A stretch of 43,066 bases of DNA from Desulfotomaculum sp. Its GTDB lineage: Bacteria > Bacillota > Desulfotomaculia > Desulfotomaculales > Desulfohalotomaculaceae. A model generated the notes under the pieces. It did not search any database. It was not told the DNA's origin and saw only the letters and a list, made by a program, of their open reading frames with translations. The translations under genes were made by a program, and so were the position numbers. Positions within the stretch are counted from its first letter, which is position 1. Each line of letters opens with the position of its first letter. The DNA lies in contig JACDOL010000011.1 in NCBI GenBank assembly GCA_017656165.1, positions 1-43,066 on the forward strand, given 5' to 3'. Of this stretch, positions 18,009 through 26,975 are shown in pieces.

Positions 18009-19277
18009 ATGAAAGTTCTTGTTGTGGGCGGCGGGGGACGTGAACATGCCCTGGTTTGGAAAATTGCCCAAAGCCCCAGGGTAAGCAGAATTTACTGTGC
18101 GCCGGGAAACGCTGGGATCAGCCAGCTGGCTGAATGTGTGAACATTAAAGCCAATGATATTAGCAGCCTGAAAAAATTTGCCCTGGAAGAACGCATTGAC
18201 CTTACCGTGGTAGGACCTGAAGCGCCGTTAATAGAGGGCATAGTTGATGAATTCAGCCAGGCCGGCTTGAGGGTTTTCGGACCTAACAGGAATGCCGCCC
18301 AGCTGGAAGGCAGTAAAGCACTGGCCAAGCACTTTATGGCTAAATACAACATACCCACTGCCTCTTATGCTGCCTTTTCCAATGAAAAGGAAGCCATGGA
18401 TTATGTACGGGAAAAAGGTGGACCGCTGGTGGTAAAGGCTTCCGGGCTGGCGGCCGGAAAGGGAGTAATAGTCTGCCAGCACACCGCCGATGCCCTGGAT
18501 GCGGTAAGAAGAGTAATAGTAGATAAGGAATTTGGTGAGGCGGGCAGCCAGGTGGTTATTGAAGAATACCTGGAAGGTGAAGAGGTCAGCATCCTGGCAT
18601 TTACTGACGGTAAAACCATTGTTCCCATGATACCTGCCCAGGACCACAAGCGGGTGTTTGACAATGACAAGGGCCCCAATACCGGCGGCATGGGTGCCTA
18701 TGCTCCAGCCCCACTTTATACCCCGGAGCTGCACCAAGTTGTGGTAAAAGAAATACTGGAACCAACCGTTAAAGGAATGACTGAAATGGGGTGGCCTTTT
18801 AAAGGAGTTCTTTATGCCGGCTTAATGGTCACCAAGGACGGCCCCAGGGTACTGGAATACAACGTCCGCTTTGGTGACCCGGAGGCCCAGCCGCTGCTGT
18901 CGCTTTTAGATACCGACCTGGTGGATATAATGGAAGCAGTTATAGATGAACGCCTGGACCAGCTGGATGTCAAGTGGAAAGACGGTGCTTCAGTATGCGT
19001 TATTATGTCTGCACCGGGTTATCCCGGAAATTATCCCAAGGGCGACGTCATTACCGGGCTGGATAAGGTGCCGGAAGACATAACGGTATTTCATGCTGGA
19101 ACGGCCTTAGAGAACGGTAATTTTGTAACTAACGGCGGCCGGGTGCTGGGAGTTACGGCAGTGGCCGCAGATATCCCCGGTGCCATAGATAGGGCTTACC
19201 AGGGAGTTAAAAAAATAAACTTCAACGGTGCCCATTACCGGAGTGATATTGGGCAGAAAGCGTTAAAAGATAGGTAA
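18009..19277 (+). CDS. purD: GAR synthetase
   Basis: A 422-residue ATP-grasp ligase joining phosphoribosylamine and glycine. The N-terminal dinucleotide-like fold begins VLVVGGGGREHALVWKIAQSP. The ATP-grasp core includes PLVVKASGLAAGKGVIVC, VVIEEYLEGEEVSILAFTDG and QDHKRVFDNDKGPNTGGMGAYAP, and the metal-binding segment is GLMVTKDGPRVLEYNVRFGDPEAQPLL. The start follows GGGAGG. It is the last gene of the operon, with a strong terminator directly after its stop. Confidence 0.98.
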   Translation: MKVLVVGGGGREHALVWKIAQSPRVSRIYCAPGNAGISQLAECVNIKANDISSLKKFALEERIDLTVVGPEAPLIEGIVDEFSQAGLRVFGPNRNAAQLEGSKALAKHFMAKYNIPTASYAAFSNEKEAMDYVREKGGPLVVKASGLAAGKGVIVCQHTADALDAVRRVIVDKEFGEAGSQVVIEEYLEGEEVSILAFTDGKTIVPMIPAQDHKRVFDNDKGPNTGGMGAYAPAPLYTPELHQVVVKEILEPTVKGMTEMGWPFKGVLYAGLMVTKDGPRVLEYNVRFGDPEAQPLLSLLDTDLVDIMEAVIDERLDQLDVKWKDGASVCVIMSAPGYPGNYPKGDVITGLDKVPEDITVFHAGTALENGNFVTNGGRVLGVTAVAADIPGAIDRAYQGVKKINFNGAHYRSDIGQKALKDR

Positions 19278-19306
19278 CCGCTCAACTTTTGTTGAGCGGT
19301 TTTTTT
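19278..19306 (+). terminator. Rho-independent terminator of the purine operon
   Basis: Perfect 9-bp arms CCGCTCAAC/GTTGAGCGG around TTTT, followed by seven T (19300-19306). Confidence 0.93.
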
Positions 19307-19329
19307 CAGGTGCTGACTTAAAGATGTGC

Positions 19330-19386
19330 CGCAGGTATATGCCGGCGTATTTTCCGGAGTGTAAATACCTTGGCGGTGCTAAGACC
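19330..19386 (+). repeat. Terminator-associated palindromic repeat, copy B
   Basis: The core (GCCGGCGT, TTTTCCGGAGTGTAAAT, then CCTTGGCGGTGCTAAGAC) is closely related to copy C at 27731-27788. The left arm is eroded (GCAGGTAT). It lies 24 bases past the purD terminator. The rest of the gap to 19482 is AT-rich, with no confident promoter. Confidence 0.75.
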
Positions 19387-19482
19387 AAAGGTTTTACTTT
19401 CTTTTTTTAAAGTGTTAAAGGATTTGTAATTATAAGTGTCGAATTGCGGAAATAATATCTTCAAAATGGGAGGATGTTTAAG

Positions 19483-19821
19483 ATGGAAGAATATAGAGGC
19501 AAGTTAAAGGAACCGTTAAACGACCGGCTGTTTGAAGCCATTCTCACCCTAGAGACAATAGATGACTGCTACCGCTTTTTTGAAGACATTTGTACGGTTG
19601 CGGAACTGAGGGCCCTGGCCCAGCGGCTGGAAGTGGCAAAAATGCTGCAGGCCAACCGCACTTATGGAGATATAGCAGAAAAAACAGGGGCCAGCACTGC
19701 CACCATCAGCCGGGTAAAACGATGTTTAAATTACGGTGCTGATGGATATAAGATGGTGCTGGAACGCCTGGCCAATAAAAATAACGGTGCAGAAAAACCA
19801 CTGGATGAACAGGAGAGGTAG
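19483..19821 (+). CDS. yerC: TrpR-family regulator YerC-like (candidate histidine-operon regulator)
   Basis: A 112-residue all-helical DNA-binding protein of the YerC/YecD branch of the TrpR family. The dimerisation part (LFEAILTLETIDDCYRFFEDICTVAELRALAQRLEVAKMLQ) is followed by the helix-turn-helix RTYGDIAEKTGASTATISRVKRCLNYGADGY (about residues 62-92). ATG at 19474 overlaps the Shine-Dalgarno GGGAGG; ATG at 19483, nine bases after it, is preferred. It is two bases from hisZ and evidently co-transcribed. As I recall, comparative genomics has proposed YerC-like proteins as histidine regulators (HisR) in Firmicutes. Position and a candidate operator at 21073-21101 fit that role, but the ligand is not shown by the sequence. 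Confidence 0.9.
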   Translation: MEEYRGKLKEPLNDRLFEAILTLETIDDCYRFFEDICTVAELRALAQRLEVAKMLQANRTYGDIAEKTGASTATISRVKRCLNYGADGYKMVLERLANKNNGAEKPLDEQER

Positions 19822-19823
19822 AC

Positions 19824-21026
19824 ATGGCATCACAAAGATTGGGACGGCTGCCGGAAGGAGTGAGAGACCTGCTGCCGGCAGAAACAAGGCGCAAACGGCA
19901 GCTGGAGCGGGGGTTTGCCAAACTGGCGGAAAGCTGGGGGTACCACGAGGTAACTACTCCGACTTTTGAGTACTTTGAAAATTTATGCTCAGGAGAAAAA
20001 GATGATGACAAGCTGTACAAGTTTTTGGACCGCAAGGGACATATTATGGCCCTGCGGCCTGACCTTACCCGGCCCATTGCTAGGCTGGTGGCCACCAGGA
20101 TGCGCGGCGCTCCCCTGCCCATCCGCCTGTATTATTTAGCTCATGCTTTTAGTTATGAGGAACCCCTGGTAAGAAGGCAGAGGGAATTTTACCAGGCCGG
20201 TGTAGAAATACTTGGTGCCGGTGGTCCCGCAGCGGATGCCGAGGCAGTGGCCCTGGCCGTAGAATCACTGCACAATACCGGCTTAAAGGATTTCCGCCTC
20301 AGCCTGGGGCATGTGGGCATTTTTAACGGCTTAATGGCTGAACTGGAACTGCCGGAAGAACAGGTGAAAGCCATAAAAAAGGCAGTGGAAAATAAAGATT
20401 TTGTTCACCTCGGTGAACAGCTGGCTGCCAGGGACATAGCTCCCGAATGCCAGCGGAGGATTACCAGCCTGCTGTCACTGCGGGGCGGGGAAGAGGTTCT
20501 GGCCAGGGCTTCAGATATACTGGACAGTAAAGAGGCCCTGCAGGCCCTGGATAATTTAAAACAGGTATATACCGCACTTGCCGGCTATGGTGTTCAGCAG
20601 TATGTTACGCTGGACCTGGGCCTGCTTCTGGGACTGGACTATTACACGGGAGTAATTTTTGAAGGATATACCCTTTCTCTCGGTTTTCCGGTGTGCGGCG
20701 GCGGCAGGTATGACCGCCTGCTCGGCCACTTTGGCTATGATCTCCCGGCTACCGGTTTTGCCATGAATGTGGATCAGCTGCTGTCGGCCCTGGAAAAACA
20801 GCAGGGGCCTGCTGGAGAACCGCCGGTGGATGTACTGGTGGCCTGGGCAGAAGAAAGGCTTTTAGATGCGGTAAGAAAGGTAAAAGAGTTGAGAGATGGC
20901 GGGCTTACCGTTCAGCTGGAGCTGGCAGAGAGAGAAAAGCCGGACATTTTGCGGTATGCAGAAGAAAAAGGTATTTCTAGGGTTATATATATAGATCAAA
21001 ATGGCTGTATACAGGAATTAAAATAA
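19824..21026 (+). CDS. hisZ: ATP phosphoribosyltransferase regulatory subunit
   Basis: A 400-residue paralogue of histidyl-tRNA synthetase that lacks aminoacylation function and forms the hetero-octameric ATP phosphoribosyltransferase with short HisG, conferring histidine feedback control. Class II synthetase-like blocks are visible: GVRDLLPAETRRKRQLERGF, KFLDRKGHIMALRPDLTRPIARLVATRM, IRLYYLAHAFSYEEPLVRRQREFYQAGVEILG, and GLDYYTGVIFEGY with CGGGRYDRLLGHFG. Two points favour HisZ over HisS: the neighbouring hisG lacks its regulatory domain, and no full anticodon-binding domain is apparent. It is two bases after yerC and 123 bases before hisG. Confidence 0.94.
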   Translation: MASQRLGRLPEGVRDLLPAETRRKRQLERGFAKLAESWGYHEVTTPTFEYFENLCSGEKDDDKLYKFLDRKGHIMALRPDLTRPIARLVATRMRGAPLPIRLYYLAHAFSYEEPLVRRQREFYQAGVEILGAGGPAADAEAVALAVESLHNTGLKDFRLSLGHVGIFNGLMAELELPEEQVKAIKKAVENKDFVHLGEQLAARDIAPECQRRITSLLSLRGGEEVLARASDILDSKEALQALDNLKQVYTALAGYGVQQYVTLDLGLLLGLDYYTGVIFEGYTLSLGFPVCGGGRYDRLLGHFGYDLPATGFAMNVDQLLSALEKQQGPAGEPPVDVLVAWAEERLLDAVRKVKELRDGGLTVQLELAEREKPDILRYAEEKGISRVIYIDQNGCIQELK

Positions 21027-21072
21027 ACAATACCTTAAGCAGCAAGCCGCCTTATTTTTAAAACCTGTAATT

Positions 21073-21106
21073 AAACCTTGACAGCGAACCTGTTGAGGTT
21101 TATTAT
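21073..21106 (+). promoter_or_regulatory. Promoter of hisGDCBHAFIE with overlapping inverted repeat (candidate operator)
   Basis: TTGACA (21078-21083), a 17-base spacer and TATTAT (21101-21106) form a strong vegetative promoter. The same bases hold an imperfect inverted repeat with arms AAACCTTGACAG (21073-21084) and CTGTTGAGGTTT (21090-21101), matching at 10 of 12 positions around a 5-base centre. It covers the -35 box and the spacer, so a bound dimer would block polymerase. The TrpR-family product of the gene at 19483 is the obvious candidate binder; that link is inference. Confidence 0.75.
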
Positions 21107-21149
21107 TTTAACATATCATTATTTTAACTAACTAAAGGGAGGCGGCGTT

Positions 21150-21815
21150 TTGGTTGCAGCTGCTGATTTTATAACTTTTGCTGTGCCGAAAGGAACCTTG
21201 TTTAAATCCAGTGTAAAGCTTTTGGAAAGTGCAGGTTTGAACTGTGAAGCGCTGAAAAAAGAATCAAGGCAGCTGGTGTTTGCCGATGAAATTCAGGGTG
21301 TACGGTATATAATCTGTCGTCCCACAGATATTCCAACTTTTGTGGAATACGGGGCAGCAGACCTGGGGCTGGTAGGAAAAGACATTATAGTTGAACAGCA
21401 GAAAGATGTATACGAGCTGCTGGATTTAAAATACGGCGGGTGCCGTTTTATGGTTGCAGTTCCGGAAAGACTGCAGGACAAGAAGCTGGAAGAGTGGGGA
21501 CACGCCCGGGTGGCTACCAAGTTTCCGAGGGTTGCCGAGAACTTCTTTCAAAGCAGGGGCCTGCAGATGGAAATTATTAAACTGCACGGGAATATTGAAC
21601 TGGCACCTATTGTAGGATTAGCAGAAATGATAGTAGATATAGTTTCTACCGGGCGTACACTTAAGGAGAACAACCTGGTACCCATTGCCGATATAATGCG
21701 CTCTACTGCCCGGCTGATTGCCAACAGGGTAAGCCACCAGTATAAAGCTGACCGGGTCAACGAACTGGTGGAAAAATTTAGAAATGTCGTTGATGGGGGT
21801 TTGTTTGATGATTAA
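21150..21815 (+). CDS. hisG: ATP phosphoribosyltransferase catalytic subunit (short form)
   Basis: A 221-residue enzyme condensing ATP and PRPP to phosphoribosyl-ATP, the first step of histidine synthesis. The opening [21 protein letters not shown], the [16 protein letters not shown] segment, and the PRPP loop [17 protein letters not shown] (about 164-180) are characteristic. It ends where the long form would continue into the C-terminal histidine-binding domain, so it is the HisG-S type that needs HisZ. The start is TTG at 21150 after GGGAGG. Its last eight bases overlap hisD. Confidence 0.97.
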   Translation: MVAAADFITFAVPKGTLFKSSVKLLESAGLNCEALKKESRQLVFADEIQGVRYIICRPTDIPTFVEYGAADLGLVGKDIIVEQQKDVYELLDLKYGGCRFMVAVPERLQDKKLEEWGHARVATKFPRVAENFFQSRGLQMEIIKLHGNIELAPIVGLAEMIVDIVSTGRTLKENNLVPIADIMRSTARLIANRVSHQYKADRVNELVEKFRNVVDGGLFDD

Positions 21816-23097
21816 AGTATTGAGATCTGACGACCTTGCTTTAAGCGGGTATTTGTACCGCCGGGAAACTGACAAAAAAGAAATTGCTGCCAGCGTAGCT
21901 AAAATTATTGAAACAGTGGTGCGGGAAGGTGACAGTGCATTAATTAAGTTTACAGAGCAGTTTGACGGGGTGAAGCTGACTCCCGAACAGTTAAGAGTAT
22001 CCGAGGAGGAAATAGACAGGGCCTACGAACAGGTTGATCCCCAGGTGCTGGAGTCTTTAAAACTGGCCAGGGATCGTATCGAAGCTTTTCACTGCAGGCA
22101 GAGGGCAGACTCCTGGTTTGAAGCAGATGAAGAAGGAACAGTAATGGGGCAAATGGTGCGCCCGCTGTACCGGGTAGGCAGTTATGTGCCCGGGGGTACC
22201 GCATCTTACCCCTCTTCTGTTTTAATGAATATTGTGCCAGCGAAAGTAGCCGGGGTTAAAGAAGTGGTGATGGTAACACCGCCGGGTAAAGATGGCAGCA
22301 TCAACCCCTATACCCTGGTGGCGGCCCGGGAAGCGGGAGCTACTGAAATTTATAGAGTGGGAGGGGCCCAGGCGGTTGCGGCACTGGCCTATGGAACGCA
22401 AACTATCCGCCCGGTTCACAAAATAACCGGCCCGGGGAACATTTATGTAACACTGGCTAAACAGCAGGTATACGGCAGGGTGGATATTGATATGCTGGCA
22501 GGTCCCAGTGAAGTGCTGGTTATTGCTGACAGCAGTGCCGACCCAGCTTACGCAGCTGCTGACCTGCTTTCGCAGGCGGAGCATGACCCCTTGGCTGCAT
22601 CAGTGCTGCTGACGCCGGATGAGAAACTGGCCCAGCAGGTGCAGGAGGAGCTGCAGAAGCAGCTTAAGGTGCTTCCCCGGCAGGATGTGGTCAAGCGTTC
22701 GCTGGGTGACTACGGGACTATAGTAATTACCAAGGACCTGGATGAAGCTTTTGACATAGCCAACCGTTTTGCGCCCGAGCACCTGGAACTTTTAATAGAG
22801 GACCCCTTCAGCTGGGTCGGCAGGGTACAGAATGCCGGTTCCATATTCCTGGGACCATATTCCCCGGAACCGGTGGGGGATTACCTGGCAGGTCCGAACC
22901 ACATACTGCCCACCGGGGGTACAGCCAAGTTTTATTCCGGTTTAAATATTGATACTTTTATAAAAAAATCCACAGTAATATTTTTTTCCAGGAAAACACT
23001 GGACCGCCTTGGCCATCACGTGATACGCCTGGCAGGGGTAGAGGGGCTGGAAGCCCATGCCAATGCGGTTCGCTTAAGACTAGATAATAAAAAATAG
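21808..23097 (+). CDS. hisD: Histidinol dehydrogenase
   Basis: A 429-residue zinc enzyme oxidising histidinol to histidine with two NAD. Typical blocks are the [24 protein letters not shown] region, [56 protein letters not shown] with LLSQAEHDP, and the catalytic FAPEHLEL pair of Glu and His. ATG at 21808 overlaps the end of hisG by eight bases and follows a G-rich site in its coding sequence; an in-frame ATG at 21784 gives an N-terminus not seen in the family. Confidence 0.97.
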   Translation: MIKVLRSDDLALSGYLYRRETDKKEIAASVAKIIETVVREGDSALIKFTEQFDGVKLTPEQLRVSEEEIDRAYEQVDPQVLESLKLARDRIEAFHCRQRADSWFEADEEGTVMGQMVRPLYRVGSYVPGGTASYPSSVLMNIVPAKVAGVKEVVMVTPPGKDGSINPYTLVAAREAGATEIYRVGGAQAVAALAYGTQTIRPVHKITGPGNIYVTLAKQQVYGRVDIDMLAGPSEVLVIADSSADPAYAAADLLSQAEHDPLAASVLLTPDEKLAQQVQEELQKQLKVLPRQDVVKRSLGDYGTIVITKDLDEAFDIANRFAPEHLELLIEDPFSWVGRVQNAGSIFLGPYSPEPVGDYLAGPNHILPTGGTAKFYSGLNIDTFIKKSTVIFFSRKTLDRLGHHVIRLAGVEGLEAHANAVRLRLDNKK

Positions 23098-23131
23098 GAT
23101 ATTTTAAAAGTACTGCTGGGGAGGATTTAAA

Positions 23132-24208
23132 TTGTCAAAAAATTTTAACCCGGGGCAGTATGTCCGGGAAGATTTAAGAGACCTGCAGCCTTATAAGCCC
23201 CATGATTATCCCGGTGTCATAAAACTGGACGCCAATGAAAACCCCTATCCTTTTCCCCGGGAAGCCTTAGATAACATTGGCGCATTACTCAGTGAAATTA
23301 ACTTTCACCGCTACCCGGACCCTATGGCAGATAAGCTCCGGGAAGATATTGCCGGGTATGCCGGGGTGCGGCCGGGGCAGGTACTGGTGGGCAACGGGTC
23401 AGATGAAATAATTTTTTACCTGGCCCAGGCCTTTGGCAGTGGAAACAGGGTAGTTATAGCCAGCCCAACCTTTTCTATGTACCGCATTCACAGCCGGATA
23501 GCCGGGGCTGAACCGGTAGAAGTACCAAGGGAAGAGGATTTCAGTATTAATCCACGGCTTATAAAAACGGCGGTTAAAGCATCCGGCGCTGGGCTGGTAA
23601 TGCTCTGCAGTCCCAACAATCCCACCGGCAATGCCGAGCCGCTGGATGTGATAGAAGAAATATTGGCCGGGACCAACGCTGTGGTAGTGGTTGACCAGGC
23701 GTACCTGGAGTTTGGCGGTGACGACTGTGTGCCGCTTTTGTCCAGGTATCCAAACTTGGTCATCCTGCGTACTTTTTCCAAGGCCTTTGGATTGGCCGGG
23801 CTGCGGGTGGGCTACATGCTGGCCGGGGAAGCAATAATAAATGAACTCCTGCGCATTAAGCAGCCTTACAATTTAAATGCCTTTTCGCAGGCGGCGGCCA
23901 GCACAGCGCTTAAGTACCTGCCGGAATTTCAAAAGCAGTGGAAAATGATTCTCCGGCAGCGGGACTGCATTATGGAAGAAATGACCCAAATCCCGGGGGT
24001 AACAGTCTATCCCTCCGACGCCAACTATATTTTATTCCAAACAGCTGTGGATGCCGGGCTGGTGCACAGCAGGCTGCTGGAAAAAGGTGTACTGGTAAGA
24101 AAACTGGGCCAAGAGCTGCCCGGGCACTTGAGGGTCAGTGCGGGTACGGAAGATGAAAGCAGGGCTTTTATAAGCGCCATGCGGTCCATAATTAATGAGG
24201 TGAAATAA
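23132..24208 (+). CDS. hisC: Histidinol-phosphate aminotransferase
   Basis: A 358-residue fold-type I PLP enzyme transferring an amino group from glutamate to imidazole acetol phosphate. It shows KLDANENPYPFP at the N-terminus, the glycine-rich LVGNGSDEIIFYLAQAF, the cofactor-contact CSPNNPTGN, and the Schiff-base lysine in RTFSKAFGLAGLRVGY (about residue 217). The start is TTG at 23132 after GGGGAGG. hisB begins on the next base after its stop. Confidence 0.96.
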   Translation: MSKNFNPGQYVREDLRDLQPYKPHDYPGVIKLDANENPYPFPREALDNIGALLSEINFHRYPDPMADKLREDIAGYAGVRPGQVLVGNGSDEIIFYLAQAFGSGNRVVIASPTFSMYRIHSRIAGAEPVEVPREEDFSINPRLIKTAVKASGAGLVMLCSPNNPTGNAEPLDVIEEILAGTNAVVVVDQAYLEFGGDDCVPLLSRYPNLVILRTFSKAFGLAGLRVGYMLAGEAIINELLRIKQPYNLNAFSQAAASTALKYLPEFQKQWKMILRQRDCIMEEMTQIPGVTVYPSDANYILFQTAVDAGLVHSRLLEKGVLVRKLGQELPGHLRVSAGTEDESRAFISAMRSIINEVK

Positions 24209-24796
24209 ATGATCAGGGAAGCGCAAGTAAAACGGCAGACAGCAGAAACCAATATTGCAGTGCACCTGCATTTAGACGGGACCGGGAAGACAAAGGTCAG
24301 CACCGAGATTGGCTTTTTTGATCACATGTTAAACCTGTGGTGCAGGCATGGATGTTTTGATTTAGAACTGTATGCCCAGGGGGATTTATGTGTTGACTTC
24401 CATCACACGGTTGAGGATGCAGGTATCTGCCTGGGGAAAGCAGTAAAACAGGCGCTGGGAGATAAATCCGGTATTAATCGCTATGGTCATGCCATTGTTC
24501 CTATGGATGAAGCCCTGGCCATGGTAGCGGTAGATTTCAGCGGCCGGGGGTTTTTGCAGCTGGATGCCCGGTTCCCAGCTCAAAAGGTGGGAGAATTTGA
24601 TACTGAGCTGGTGGAAGAGTTCCTCCGGGCACTGGCCATAAATGGAGAGTTTACCCTCCATGTGAAGCTTTTCAGCGGCAGAAATACGCACCACATTATT
24701 GAAGCAATATTTAAAGCCCTGGGAAGAGCAATGCGCCAGGCGGCAGCGGTGGACGGTAAAATGACCGGTGTGCCGTCTACTAAAGGAATGCTTTAA
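24209..24796 (+). CDS. hisB: Imidazoleglycerol-phosphate dehydratase
   Basis: A 195-residue monofunctional, manganese-dependent dehydratase. The two metal-binding half-site repeats are evident: GFFDHMLNLWCRHG with DFHHTVEDAGICLG, and the later GRNTHHIIEAIFKALGRAMRQA. There is no fused histidinol-phosphatase domain, unlike the E. coli enzyme. The Shine-Dalgarno (GAGGTGA) lies within the 3' end of hisC. hisH follows after 13 bases. Confidence 0.97.
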   Translation: MIREAQVKRQTAETNIAVHLHLDGTGKTKVSTEIGFFDHMLNLWCRHGCFDLELYAQGDLCVDFHHTVEDAGICLGKAVKQALGDKSGINRYGHAIVPMDEALAMVAVDFSGRGFLQLDARFPAQKVGEFDTELVEEFLRALAINGEFTLHVKLFSGRNTHHIIEAIFKALGRAMRQAAAVDGKMTGVPSTKGML

Positions 24797-24809
24797 GGGG
24801 AGTTAATAA

Positions 24810-25436
24810 ATGATTGCAATCATAGACTACGGCATGGGAAACCTGCGCAGTGTACAAAAGGGTTTTGAAAAAGTGGGTTTTAAGGCAGAGATAGTTAACG
24901 ACCCGGGTAAAATAAAACTTTATCCTGGGGTGGTTCTGCCGGGAGTAGGTGCCTTTGCTGATGCCATGAACAACTTAAAAAAAATGGGTATGGCAGAGGC
25001 ACTGCAAAACTATGCTGCTTCAGGCAGACCGCTGTTAGGTATCTGTCTTGGCCTGCAGCTGCTGTTTGATTCCAGCACAGAATGGGGAAAAACTCCTGGG
25101 CTGGGTATTTTGCCCGGTGAGGTACGCCGGCTTCCCCAGGGTCTTAAAGTACCGCACATGGGATGGAATCAGATAGAAATAAAGAGGTACAGCCCTCTTT
25201 TTGAAGGGATACCTGATGGTTCGGCATATTATTTTGTTCACTCATACTATGTTGACCCGGCTGACAAAGAAGTGATTCTCACCACCACCGAGTACGGGCT
25301 GCACTTTGCATCAATTGTGGGAAGGGATAATGTGTTTGGCATCCAGTTTCACCCCGAAAAAAGCAGCAGGCTGGGTCTTAGGATTCTAAAAAATTTTGGA
25401 GAGTTGGTGAAATATGCTGGTAATTCCGGCCATTGA
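24810..25436 (+). CDS. hisH: Imidazole glycerol phosphate synthase glutaminase subunit
   Basis: A 208-residue class I glutamine amidotransferase that feeds ammonia to HisF. It begins IAIIDYGMGNLRSVQKGFEKVG, with the nucleophile cysteine in LLGICLGLQLLFDSS (about residue 79) and the catalytic His/Glu in VFGIQFHPEKSSRLG. It overlaps hisA by 23 bases, so the two are probably translationally coupled; its partner hisF comes after hisA. Confidence 0.97.
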   Translation: MIAIIDYGMGNLRSVQKGFEKVGFKAEIVNDPGKIKLYPGVVLPGVGAFADAMNNLKKMGMAEALQNYAASGRPLLGICLGLQLLFDSSTEWGKTPGLGILPGEVRRLPQGLKVPHMGWNQIEIKRYSPLFEGIPDGSAYYFVHSYYVDPADKEVILTTTEYGLHFASIVGRDNVFGIQFHPEKSSRLGLRILKNFGELVKYAGNSGH

Positions 25437-26136
25437 CTTAAGGGAAGGCAGGTGCGTCCGCCTGGTAGAAGGGCGGCTGGACCGGGAGACTATTTACAGT
25501 GAAAATCCGGCAGAAATTGCTGAAAACTGGCAGCGCTTGGGCGCCAGGTACCTGCATGTGGTGGACCTGGATGGGGCTTTTGCCGGGCAGCCTAAAAACA
25601 TGGATGTAATTAAAGGAATTGTAAGTTCTGTAGATATTCCGGTACAGGTGGGCGGTGGAATTAGAGATTTAAAAGCTGTTGAAACCCTTTTAAACCTGGG
25701 GGTACACAGAGTGATACTGGGGACTGCCGCCATAACCCAGCCGGAAATGGTGCGCCGGGCAGTGGAACAGTTTGGAGATAAAATTGTACTGGGTATAGAT
25801 GCCCGGGACGGCAGGGCAGCAGTACAGGGCTGGGCAGTGGAGTCCGCTGTTTCTGCTGTTGACCTGGCTCTGCAGATGAAAGAAATAGGTGTTCAAAGAG
25901 TGGTCTTTACTGATATTAGGCGGGACGGCACACTTAAAGGTCCCAACCTGGAAGCCACGGGAGAACTGGCCAGAGTTACCGGGCTTAAAGTAATTGCCTC
26001 CGGTGGGGTTTCTTCCCTGGATGACATTTGCAGGGTTAAGGAAATGGAAAAAGACGGGGTGGAAGGAGTTATAGTGGGCAAGGCCCTTTACTCTGGAAAG
26101 GTAGATTTAAAGGAGGCCCTGGCAGTGGCGGGATAA
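25414..26136 (+). CDS. hisA: ProFAR isomerase
   Basis: A 240-residue TIM barrel converting ProFAR to PRFAR. Half-barrel phosphate-binding motifs are clear ([30 protein letters not shown] and [19 protein letters not shown]), with catalytic Asp8 in [15 protein letters not shown] and the second Asp in [15 protein letters not shown]. It resembles HisF in fold but has the HisA-type N-terminus. Confidence 0.97.
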   Translation: MLVIPAIDLREGRCVRLVEGRLDRETIYSENPAEIAENWQRLGARYLHVVDLDGAFAGQPKNMDVIKGIVSSVDIPVQVGGGIRDLKAVETLLNLGVHRVILGTAAITQPEMVRRAVEQFGDKIVLGIDARDGRAAVQGWAVESAVSAVDLALQMKEIGVQRVVFTDIRRDGTLKGPNLEATGELARVTGLKVIASGGVSSLDDICRVKEMEKDGVEGVIVGKALYSGKVDLKEALAVAG

Positions 26137-26183
26137 AGCAGTTCACTGCTGGATATCCAGGCATGGAAAGGTAAGGTGAAAGA

Positions 26184-26951
26184 ATGCTGTTAAAGCGCAT
26201 TATTCCCTGCTTAGATGTTACCGGCGGCAGGGTAGTCAAAGGCACCAACTTTGTAAATCTGCGGGATGCCGGGGACCCGGTGGAACTGGCCGCCATATAT
26301 GACCGGGAAGGTGCAGATGAACTGGTATTCCTGGATATTACAGCATCCAGCGATGAACGAAATATAATGCTGGATGTAGTGCGCCGTACTGCCGAGGAAG
26401 TGTTTATTCCTTTTACTGTTGGAGGCGGCATCAGGACTGTGGAGGATATGCGGGAAATGCTGAAAGCTGGTGCTGACAAGGTGGCTGTGAATACTGCTGC
26501 CATAAAAAACCCGCAGGTTATAAAAGAAGGGGCAGCAAAATTTGGCAGCCAATGCATTGTGGTGGCTGTAGATGCCCGTAAGGTGGGCGATAAAAAATGG
26601 GAAATTTACACCCATGGTGGACGCAGGCCTACCGGCATTGATGCAGTGGAATGGGCCAAGAAAGCAGAAGAACTGGGAGCGGGGGAAATACTGCTTACCA
26701 GCATGGACAGGGACGGCACAAAAGAAGGTTTTGACCTGGAACTGACCCGGGCGGTGGCAGAAGCGGTAAATATTCCCGTGATAGCTTCCGGGGGTGTGGG
26801 CAATATTCAGCATATTGCTGATGGTTTTATCAAGGGTAAAGCGGATGCAGCACTGGCGGCCTCAATATTTCATTTCCGGGAGTATTCAATGGCAGAAGTT
26901 AAATGGTACCTGCAGCAGCAGGGTATTCCCGTTAGAAATGTAGAAAATTAA
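26184..26951 (+). CDS. hisF: Imidazole glycerol phosphate synthase cyclase subunit
   Basis: A 255-residue TIM barrel that, with ammonia from HisH, converts PRFAR to imidazole glycerol phosphate and AICAR. It opens [34 protein letters not shown] with catalytic Asp11; the second catalytic Asp is in [15 protein letters not shown], and [16 protein letters not shown] binds phosphate. The AICAR product enters purine synthesis at PurH, encoded 9 kb upstream. Confidence 0.98.
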   Translation: MLLKRIIPCLDVTGGRVVKGTNFVNLRDAGDPVELAAIYDREGADELVFLDITASSDERNIMLDVVRRTAEEVFIPFTVGGGIRTVEDMREMLKAGADKVAVNTAAIKNPQVIKEGAAKFGSQCIVVAVDARKVGDKKWEIYTHGGRRPTGIDAVEWAKKAEELGAGEILLTSMDRDGTKEGFDLELTRAVAEAVNIPVIASGGVGNIQHIADGFIKGKADAALAASIFHFREYSMAEVKWYLQQQGIPVRNVEN

Positions 26952-26975
26952 TCCCTTTATGGGAGGGTACTATAC

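Noticed and set aside
19824-21026. Histidyl-tRNA synthetase (hisS)
   Set aside because: Next to a short-form hisG and a histidine-type regulator, and without a clear full anticodon-binding domain, this is HisZ.
26211-26813. 200-residue ORF on the minus strand inside hisF
   Set aside because: hisF on the plus strand is unambiguous; the opposite frame has no ribosome site and a composition typical of antisense shadows.
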